Shown here: piece after piece, positions 9,640 through 17,300 of the stretch | How positions within the stretch are numbered: position 1 is the first letter of the stretch | Layout of the letters: the number at the start of each line of letters is the position of its first letter | Assembly (NCBI GenBank): GCA_035631315.1 | Contig: DASQIZ010000095.1 | Location: 1-64,000, forward strand | Length of the DNA: 64,000 bases | Origin: 40CM-2-70-7 sp035631315 | Lineage (GTDB): Bacteria > Gemmatimonadota > Gemmatimonadetes > Gemmatimonadales > GWC2-71-9 | Direction of reading: 5' to 3' | Position numbers and translations under genes: made by a program | The notes under the pieces: model-generated | The model's input: only the letters and a program-made list of their open reading frames with translations | Database searches by the model: none | Told to the model about the DNA's origin: nothing

Positions 9640-10180
9640 GCCGTACCTCCTCGTACACCACGCGGCCCTTGGCGGTGGTGCTTCTCATTAATTCGATGGA
9701 GGTCACTTCCGCGGTTTCACTCCAGACCAGGCGTTCCAGGGCTGGTTCGAAGTCCCGAAACGCCTCTCGCGGAGCATCCCGCCGGGTTCGGCCGAGGGTG
9801 ACATGTGGCCGAAAAGGCCGCCCTTCCGGCGGGAACCCGAGAGGGCCAAACGCCCGCTCGACGCCGTGTTGGAGCAGTTCGAGCGCCGGATCGGTGACCA
9901 CGCCGGCCCAAATCACGGACGGGCGAGTCACGTCCGGGAACGCCCCGAACCCTTCCACGGTCACCGGCATCGACCGGACGCCCGCCACGGCCTGATCGAG
10001 CGCGCCGCCGAGCTCGTCGAGTCTGGCCTCACCGGTTTCCCCGAGGAACTTGAGCGTGAGGTGCATCCCGGACGCGGCGACCCAGCGGACCGGGAGCTCC
10101 ATCGCCCGCAATGGTATCGTGGCCTCCCATAGGCGCTCGCGAAGCGTGGCCGGGAAGTTCACGGCCACGAACAACCTCAC
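9623..10180 (-). CDS. thpR: RNA 2',3'-cyclic phosphodiesterase ThpR (2H/LigT family)
   Basis: A 185-residue member of the 2H phosphoesterase family. It starts MRLFVAVNFP, typical of ThpR, and has both catalytic HxTx motifs: HLTL at His40 and HVTL at His126, about 85 residues apart. The family hydrolyses 2',3'-cyclic phosphates on RNA and was first noted for a reversible 2'-5' RNA ligase activity. It overlaps larE upstream by four bases (ATGA) and the unknown membrane protein downstream by 17 bases. The length and motifs are normal. Confidence 0.92.
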   Translation of the reverse strand: MRLFVAVNFPATLRERLWEATIPLRAMELPVRWVAASGMHLTLKFLGETGEARLDELGGALDQAVAGVRSMPVTVEGFGAFPDVTRPSVIWAGVVTDPALELLQHGVERAFGPLGFPPEGRPFRPHVTLGRTRRDAPREAFRDFEPALERLVWSETAEVTSIELMRSTTAKGRVVYEEVRHGRLS

Positions 10181-10989
10181 CGCGCCGCGCGATCCAGCAG
10201 GAGACTCCCCCGGCGGTACCCTCGGCGATCGACCTCGACGGTGGTGAACCCCAGCTCCTGGAACCGCGCGCGGATGGCCTCCAGCCGGGCTTCAACCAGC
10301 GCGATCGCCGCAGGTTCGACTTCGATGCGCGCCAGGGTCCCGGTGTGTCGCACACGCAAGTCGCCGGATATGCCCTCGACTCGCAGGAACGCTTCGGCGG
10401 CTTCGACCTGCTGCAGGCGTGATGGCGTGATAGCGAGTCCGTACTGAATCCGGGACGACAAACACGGGGCGGCCGGCGCATCCCAGTTGGGTAGGCCCAG
10501 CGCCTTCGACGCCTGGCGGATATCGGCCTTGCTCAGTCCCGCTTCGGCGAGGGGAGAGCGGATGCCGGCGTGGATCCCGGCGGCCCGCCCGGGGCGATGC
10601 TCACCGAGGTCATCGGCGTTGGTGCCGTCACAGATCACGGCGATTCCCCGCTCGCGAGCCACCTCCGAAAGGCGGCCCCACAATTCTGTCTTACAGTAGA
10701 AGCAGCGATTGGTCGGGTTCGCGAGGTACCGGGGATCGTCGAGCTCGTGCGTACTGACTTCGAGGACCGGGACGTCGAACCGCGCGGCGATGTCGTACGC
10801 CACGCGCCACTGCTCTTCGGGATACGAATCACTTCGTCCGATACAGGCGAGCGTCCGGTCGCGTCCCAGCTCCTGGCGGAGCACGACGGCGAGCAACGCG
10901 GAGTCGACACCGCCCGAGTAGCCGAGGAGGGCGGAAGGATAGGTGCGCACGATATCGCGCAAACGATCTACCATCAGGTCCGTGCTCAT
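10177..10989 (-). CDS. larE: ATP-dependent sacrificial sulfur transferase LarE
   Basis: A 270-residue PP-loop ATPase. SGGVDS lies at residues 25-30, NRCFYCKTELW at 94-104, and Cys176 in APCLSSR, the position of the sacrificial sulfur donor in characterised LarE. LarE inserts sulfur into P2CMN while building the nickel-pincer nucleotide of lactate racemase and related LarA-type enzymes. No larA, larB or larC is in the window, so the partner genes must lie elsewhere or the protein serves another pathway. It is the first gene of a coupled minus-strand operon (thpR, unknown protein, NtrC-type regulator, membrane protein). About 150 bases separate it from the divergent EamA gene. Confidence 0.9.
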   Translation of the reverse strand: MSTDLMVDRLRDIVRTYPSALLGYSGGVDSALLAVVLRQELGRDRTLACIGRSDSYPEEQWRVAYDIAARFDVPVLEVSTHELDDPRYLANPTNRCFYCKTELWGRLSEVARERGIAVICDGTNADDLGEHRPGRAAGIHAGIRSPLAEAGLSKADIRQASKALGLPNWDAPAAPCLSSRIQYGLAITPSRLQQVEAAEAFLRVEGISGDLRVRHTGTLARIEVEPAAIALVEARLEAIRARFQELGFTTVEVDRRGYRRGSLLLDRAAR

Positions 10990-11142
10990 GGCGGAATAGT
11001 AGTGAGGAGGCGGCGTCGCGACCTCCCCCGGATTCCACGACCGGAACCGGATATGACTTCCCGCTGCTACCGATTACTATGATGAAGCATGGGACGCGCC
11101 CAGTTCGCAATCCATTGACTCCCATAGACTTCGGTCACTGAC

Positions 11143-12072
11143 ATGGCAAGCCTCCGCGGCAAAGCTCTCGTGGCGTACCTGCTGGTGTGCGTGTTCTGGG
11201 GCTCGACGTATCTCGCGATCCGGATCGGCGTCGGGGTTTTCCCGCCCTTTCTGTTCGCCGGCGTCCGCTTCTTCATCGCCGGCGTGTTGCTGCTCACCGG
11301 TGCCCTGCTCTTCGGCGACAAGCTTCCGGCCACGCTGAGGGACTGGGTCGTCCTGTCGATCGTCGGGCTCTTTCTGCTGACCGGCGGCAACGCGATGGTT
11401 GTGTGGGCCGAGCAGTACACGCCGTCGGGAGTGGCGAGCATTTTCGTGGTGACGGTGGCGCTGTGGATGGCGTTCTTCGACGCGGTCGTCCCGGGTGGTT
11501 CGGGACGGATCTCCCTTCGCGTGATCGCCGGACTCCTGGTCGGCTTCGCCGGCACCATCCTGCTCGTCGGGGCGAGTCCATCCGCCATTCTCCACGCCGA
11601 TCTCCGCGGGCCCATCGCCCTCACGGGTGCGAGTGCGTCGTGGGCTTTCGGCTCAGTCTTCTACAAGCGGAAGCACCCGGCGACGAGCCCATACATCGCG
11701 GCATCCATTCAGATGCTGGCGGGTGGTGCCGTCGTCAGTTTCCTGGGGCTCGCGCTGGGCGAGGGACCTCGAGTGCACGTCACCACGACGGGCCTCGAGG
11801 CGCTCTTCTACCTCGTGATCTTCGGCTCACTCGTTGGTTACAGCGCGTACGCCTATGCTCTGAAGCACGCGCCCGCGACCATCGTCGGGACGTACGCCTA
11901 CGTGAATCCCGTGATCGCCGTCCTCCTGGGCTGGCTGCTCCTCGGCGAACCCGTCACCACACGGACCTTCGCCGCCATGGCTCTGATCCTCGGCGCCGTG
12001 GTCTGGATTCAGTTCTCCGACGCCCTCCTGGGGTTCAGGAAACCCGCCGCCCCAGCTTCCGACCCAGCCTGA
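11143..12072 (+). CDS. EamA/DMT-family permease
   Basis: A 309-residue integral membrane protein with about ten hydrophobic helices in two similar halves, as in EamA drug/metabolite transporters (YdcZ/RhaT superfamily). The start ALVAYLLVCVFWGSTYLAIRIGV and the second-half YAYALKHAPATIVGTYAYVNPVIAVLLGW are family hallmarks. Members export amino acids, nucleotides or drugs; the substrate cannot be told here. It is transcribed divergently from larE. Its stop codon lies inside the first hairpin of the palindrome series at 12063-12170, which probably ends its transcript. Confidence 0.9.
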   Translation: MASLRGKALVAYLLVCVFWGSTYLAIRIGVGVFPPFLFAGVRFFIAGVLLLTGALLFGDKLPATLRDWVVLSIVGLFLLTGGNAMVVWAEQYTPSGVASIFVVTVALWMAFFDAVVPGGSGRISLRVIAGLLVGFAGTILLVGASPSAILHADLRGPIALTGASASWAFGSVFYKRKHPATSPYIAASIQMLAGGAVVSFLGLALGEGPRVHVTTTGLEALFYLVIFGSLVGYSAYAYALKHAPATIVGTYAYVNPVIAVLLGWLLLGEPVTTRTFAAMALILGAVVWIQFSDALLGFRKPAAPASDPA

Positions 12073-12170
12073 AGGCTGGGCCCAACGAAGCAGCGCGCTT
12101 AAGCGCGACGGTCGTACCGGGCCCGCCTTTCAGGGCGGGTGGAGGAGGCTGGCAACACCCTCTCAGGGTG
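12063..12170. repeat. Series of four short palindromes
   Basis: Four hairpins follow one another in about 110 bases: CCCAGCC 12063-12069 with GGCTGGG 12074-12080 (containing the EamA stop codon), the perfect CGCGCTTAAGCGCG at 12094-12107, CCCGCC 12122-12127 with GGCGGG 12134-12139, and CACCCT 12156-12161 with AGGGTG 12165-12170. Each has a 7-bp or shorter stem with a 0-7 base loop. None is followed by a T-run. They look like a cluster of REP/BIME-type extragenic palindromes, possibly protecting or ending the upstream mRNA. Confidence 0.7.
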
Positions 12171-12225
12171 CGCTTCGTCACCGCAACGTTACCCCCCCTG
12201 ACACTGCCCAAGTCGTTGTGGGGCG

Positions 12226-12232
12226 GTATATT
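12226..12232 (+). promoter_or_regulatory. Possible -10 element before the Ser/Thr kinase gene
   Basis: GTATATT stands out in otherwise GC-rich DNA about 45 bases before the kinase start at 12275. I see no well-spaced -35 hexamer (a CTGACA at 12198 is too far), so this is only a candidate. The block between the hairpin series and the kinase otherwise shows nothing. Confidence 0.3.
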
Positions 12233-12274
12233 ATCTCTCCTTATGCCTCACCCCCAAACCACCCGGATCAGGTT

Positions 12275-14398
12275 GTGAGCGAGCCCGCCAACTGCGGGAA
12301 GTGCGGCACGCCTATAGCGCCAGGACAACGCTACTGCGCCGGGTGTGGCGCCGACGTGTCCGGGCAACAGGGCAACGTCGCGACGGCGTTCGTGCCGAAG
12401 CAGGACATGGTTCGCGCGACCATGAGCCAGACCGCATTGCACGACGTCGTCCGGCACGCGACCATCGGCGAATACGAGATCCTGGCCGAGCTGGGCCGGG
12501 GCGGCATGGCGACGGTGTACCTGGGCCACGATATCGCGCTCGACCGCAAAGTCGCGATCAAGGTGATGTCCCCCGCCCTCCTCACCGGCGAGGGAATGGT
12601 CGAGCGCTTCAAACGCGAGGCCCGCACCGCGGCGTCGCTCTCCCATCCGAACATCATCCCGATCTACGCCGTCAAGGAAGGCGATCAGATCGTCTATTTC
12701 GTGATGAAGTTCGTCGAAGGCCGGCCACTCGACTCCATCATCAAGGACACGGGCAAGCTCCCGATCCCGATGATCCAGCAGATCCTCCAGCAGGTCGGCT
12801 CCGGACTCGGCTACGCGCACAAGCGCGGGATCATTCACCGTGACGTGAAGCCCGCGAACGTCATGGTGGACACCGAGGGCTGGGCCGTCGTCACCGACTT
12901 CGGTATCGCGAAGGTGACCGAGACCAAGGGTCTCACCATGACGGGTGCCACCGTCGGCACGCCGTCGTACATGAGCCCCGAGCAGTGCGCCGCGAAGGAG
13001 CTCACGGGCGCGTCGGATCAGTATTCGCTGGGCGTGATGGCGTATGAGATGCTCGCCGGGAAGTTGCCGTTCAGCGCAGATTCCATCATGGCGATCATGT
13101 ATTCGCACTTCAACGATCCGCCGCCGCCGCTGGCCACCGCGCGCCCCGACTGCCCGCCGGAGATCATGAGCGCGGTGGAACGGATGCTCTCGAAGGAACC
13201 CTCGGAACGCTTCCCCACCGTCGAAGACGCCATCTCGGCCATCGGCGCGCCCGCGCTGACGCCCGACGATCCGGTGCGCACGCAGCTGATGTCGCTCGCG
13301 GCGTCGAACAAGAACACCGAGATGCTGAAGCGGTTGACCACGCCGGTGTCGATGCCCGGGCGGACACAGGCCGGCAAGGCGACGGTCTCGACGACCGGTG
13401 GCACCGGCTTCGGCATCGTGCCGCAGCAGGTTTCGGTAGCCGCCGGTGGTGCGGTCCAGCTCACCGCCAAGCTCAAGGGCACGGGCGGCAAGACGCTCGT
13501 CGGCCCGCGCGTCACCTGGGCCTCGACGGCACCGGAAATCGCGACCATCACGCCGCAGGGCCTGGTGAACGCGGTGACCGAGGGCGAGGTGTTGATCACG
13601 TGCACGTGCGAGGGCGCGAGCGCCACCGCGACGATCACGGTCACACCCGCCGAGGGGCACAAGTCGAAGAAGGGGCTGTTCATCGGCGGCGGGGGGCTGG
13701 TCGCGGTGGGCATCGCGCTCGCGGTGCTGAAGCCCTGGGCGCCCAAGACCGGCATCGATCCGAACGCGACGCGGGCGGCTCAGCAGCAAGCCGCCCAGCC
13801 TCCGGTCACTCAGCCGAAGACCGATTCCACGCCGGTGAGCCAGGTGGCGCAGAACACGCCGCCAGCACCGACCAAGCAGACCAACACGCCCGGCAAGAAT
13901 CGGCCGGCGCAGACGACCGGCCGTCCCGCGCAGCAGGTCGCCAAGGACACGCCGAAGACGATTCCAGTGCCGGTCCAGACCACTCCGACACAGCCGAACA
14001 ATGCCACGCCGCCCAAGCCTGAGCCGCAGCCCGCGAACACGACCCCGGCCCCAATCCAGCCCGTGGTACTCCCGGTGGTGCCGGGCGATATCCAGGCGGT
14101 GATTGCGACCTACGAAGCCGCTTTTGAGGCAAAGAGTCTCGATCGAATGAAAGCCGTGTATCCCGCCCTGACACCGGACCAGGCGGAAAAATGGACGACC
14201 TTCTTCCAATTCGCGTCCAAGATCAAGTCCGAGTTCAAGGTTTCCAACATTCAGCCGGCAACCGGCGACGTGGCCTCCGCGACTGTCCAAGGGCAGCTGC
14301 ACTTCGAGGTGCAGGGGAAGAATCAGGATCAACCCCATAACTACGTTGCCACATTCGCCCGGCGGAACGGGAAGTGGCAGATCGAATCCATCAAGTGA
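12275..14398 (+). CDS. Membrane Ser/Thr protein kinase with zinc ribbon, Big_2 and NTF2-like domains
   Basis: A 707-residue Hanks-type kinase, counting from the GTG at 12275 (the frame is open to 12218). Domains in order: a zinc ribbon (C7xxC10...C21xxC24); the kinase domain at about 67-322 with GRGGMATV, Lys96 in VAIKVM, HRDVKPANV at 188-196, DFG at 208 and the activation-segment end GTPSYMSPEQ; a Big_2-like Ig domain at about 379-460; a membrane helix near 467-485 (GLFIGGGGLVAVGIALAVL); a Pro/Thr/Gln-rich linker; and a C-terminal NTF2/SnoaL-like domain from about 603. All catalytic residues are present, so it should phosphorylate Ser/Thr. The Big_2 domain sits on the kinase (cytoplasmic) side of the helix, which is unusual. 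The stop overlaps the next gene as GTGA, so kinase and Ig-array lipoprotein are made together. Confidence 0.9.
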   Translation: MSEPANCGKCGTPIAPGQRYCAGCGADVSGQQGNVATAFVPKQDMVRATMSQTALHDVVRHATIGEYEILAELGRGGMATVYLGHDIALDRKVAIKVMSPALLTGEGMVERFKREARTAASLSHPNIIPIYAVKEGDQIVYFVMKFVEGRPLDSIIKDTGKLPIPMIQQILQQVGSGLGYAHKRGIIHRDVKPANVMVDTEGWAVVTDFGIAKVTETKGLTMTGATVGTPSYMSPEQCAAKELTGASDQYSLGVMAYEMLAGKLPFSADSIMAIMYSHFNDPPPPLATARPDCPPEIMSAVERMLSKEPSERFPTVEDAISAIGAPALTPDDPVRTQLMSLAASNKNTEMLKRLTTPVSMPGRTQAGKATVSTTGGTGFGIVPQQVSVAAGGAVQLTAKLKGTGGKTLVGPRVTWASTAPEIATITPQGLVNAVTEGEVLITCTCEGASATATITVTPAEGHKSKKGLFIGGGGLVAVGIALAVLKPWAPKTGIDPNATRAAQQQAAQPPVTQPKTDSTPVSQVAQNTPPAPTKQTNTPGKNRPAQTTGRPAQQVAKDTPKTIPVPVQTTPTQPNNATPPKPEPQPANTTPAPIQPVVLPVVPGDIQAVIATYEAAFEAKSLDRMKAVYPALTPDQAEKWTTFFQFASKIKSEFKVSNIQPATGDVASATVQGQLHFEVQGKNQDQPHNYVATFARRNGKWQIESIK

Positions 14399-17300
14399 CC
14401 ACACCCGGCCGTCGCGCCCGCACGGGCATTCCGCTCCTGGTGGCACTCGCCACCGTCGTGATCTTTGCCTGCACCACTGACACCCTGATCGGCCCTAAGG
14501 ACGTCGCCGTGCTCGTCATCGAGCCCGACACGGTCGTGATGCCGGTCGGTGACACGATCCTGCTCGAGGGCATCGCCACCGACAGCCGCGGCGTGAAGTA
14601 CATCGGCGCGAAGATCACGTGGACCTCGAGCAACACGTCGGTCGTCGACATCACGACGGACGGGCACCTCATCTCCAAGAGCGTCGGCAGGGCGACGGTC
14701 ACGGCCTCGGCGGGCGGCCAGTCGGCGAGCGCACAGGTGACCGTCACGCCGCCCCCGACGATCGCCACGTCGGCGGACAGCGTGGGGTTTGCCGCGGTCG
14801 CACGCGGACCCCTCCCGGCGTCTCAGAAGGTGGTCGTCACCAACGGCTCATCCGGCTTCCTGACCGGACTCGCCACCGGGTCACCGGTCTACACCGGCCC
14901 CGACACCGGGTGGCTGTATGTGACAAATCCGTCGAGTACCGCGCCCGACAGCATCGTGCTCTCCGTGTCCCTCGATACGTTCCCGGTCGGCACGTACACC
15001 GCCACCTTCCCGATCACCGGAACGAAGGCGACGAACAGCCCGCATGCGATCAAGGTCACCCTGACGCTGACGGCCGGCTCGCCCTCGGCCGTCCTGAAAA
15101 CGGCGGGCGATTCGCAGACCGCGGTGGCGAAGACATCCGTGACGACGGCGCCCTCGGTTACGGTCAAGGACGCGTTCGGCACCGCCATCCCCAACGTCAG
15201 CGTGACGTTCTCGACCACGGCCGGCAATGGCTCCCTGACGGGCGCGAACGCCACGACGAACGCTTCAGGCGTCGCGACCCTCGGGTCGTGGACCCTCGAC
15301 ACGATCGCCAAGACGGACACCCTCACGGCGACTGTCGCGGCCCTGCCCGCCGTCACGTTCACGGCCGTCGCCACGCACGCACCCGCGAGTCAGATCATCA
15401 AGACCGCCGGTGATGCGCAGGCGGCACCGGTATCGACGGCGCTCTCGACGGCTCCATCCGTCACCGTGCGCGATCAGTTCGGCAACCCCGTCAGCGGCGT
15501 GACCGTGACGTTCGCCGCGACCGCCCCCAACGGTTCGGTGACCGGTCCCACACCGTCGACGAACGCACAGGGCGTGGCGACGGTGGGTTCGTGGACGCTG
15601 GGCACGCTCGCGAGGACGGACAGTCTCAGCGCCTCCGTGTCGGGAATCGGCGCTCCCGCGGTCTTCACCGCGACCGCCGCCGCCGGCACCGCCGCGGCCA
15701 TCGTCAAGAGTGCCGGTGGTACGACGGGCACGGTCAATGCCAATGTCGCGCCGGCCCCTGCCGTGCTGGTCACCGATCAGTTCGGCAACCCCGTCGCCGG
15801 CGTGACGGTCACCTTCGCGGCCACCGCGGCAAACGGAACCGTGACGGGTGGATCGGTCGGGACGAACGCCGCGGGGCTCGCGACCGTCGGCAGCTTCAAG
15901 CTGGCGACGACGGCCCGCACCGACACATTGACGGCTTCGGCCGGCGCGCTGACGCCGGTGGTCTTCGTCGTTACCGCTGGCCCGGACGTTCCCAACAGCG
16001 CGACGAAGAATGGCGGTGACGGGCAGACCGCCGCGGCCGGAAGCACCCTCCCCACCAATCCTTCCGTGCTGGTGAAGGATCAGTTCGGAAACGCGGTCCC
16101 GGGATTCTCCGTCACCTTCGCCGTCACGACAGGTGGCGGCGCAGTCACCGGCGGCAACGCGACGACCAACGCCTCAGGCATCGCGACGGTCGGCAGCTGG
16201 CAACTCGGCAACAGTACCGGCTCCAACTCGCTCACGGCGACGGTCGGCGCCCTGCCCGTCCTCACGTTCACGGCCACGAGCGTCGCGGGCACGCCGAAGA
16301 ACATCGCGCGCCTGTCCCCCGCCTCGCAGAGTGACACAATCGGCGCGACGGCCGGCACCGACTCAGTCCTGGTCACCGACCAGCTCGGCAATCCGGTCTC
16401 CGGCGTCACCGTCACCTGGGGTATCGGAGGCGCGGGAAGCCTGACGCCGTTCAGCGGAAGCACGAATGCGTCCGGTATCGCGAAGGCCACCCGAATTCTC
16501 GGCACCACACCGGGCACGGTGACCGATTCCGCGCTCGCGACGGGCCTCACCGGCTCGCCGGTCACGTTCACGGTCACGACGTCGGCCGGACACGGCGCGA
16601 CCCTGGTGAAGGGCGCCGGTGACACGCAGACCGATACGGTCGGCGCCACCCTTCCGATCGCGTATTCGGACACCGTGAAGGACCGCGCCGGCAATCCCGT
16701 TTCGGGTGTGACGGTCACGTGGGGTGTCGCGGGCGGCGGGAGCATCACGCCTTCATCTCTGACGGGCGCGAACGGCGTCGCGACGGCCACGCGCATCCTC
16801 GGCACGGCGGCGGGCTCGCAGACTGCCACCGGCACGGTCGCCGGACTCGCGGGCTCACCGACGAACTTCTCGTCGACGGCGACCCACGGGAACGCCAAGA
16901 ACATGGGAATCGTGGCCGGGACCAACAATCAGGCAGCGCCGATCAGCACAGCCGTCGCTCCCCCTCCGGCGGTCAAAGTCACGGATCAGTTCGGCAACGC
17001 GGTATCCGGAGTCGCAATCACGTTTGCGGTGGCCGCCGGCGGCGCCAACGGGAACATCACCGGCGCGACGCCCTCGTCCGATGTCACAGGCACCGCCACG
17101 CTCGGCAGCTGGACGCTGGGCACTACCGCTAAACCGGACACGGTCACGGCGACGGCCGCGGGCCTCACCGGGAGCCCGCTGACGTTCGTGGACTTCGCCA
17201 ACGCCGGGACCGCGAAGACCATCGCACTGGCCGGGGGCAATGGTCAGACCGACACGGTCGGCGCGACCCTTCCCCATCTGGACTCGGTCCTCGTGACCGA

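Noticed and set aside
12248..14446. Long minus-strand open frame opposite the kinase gene
   Set aside because: Antisense shadow; the plus strand has all kinase motifs.
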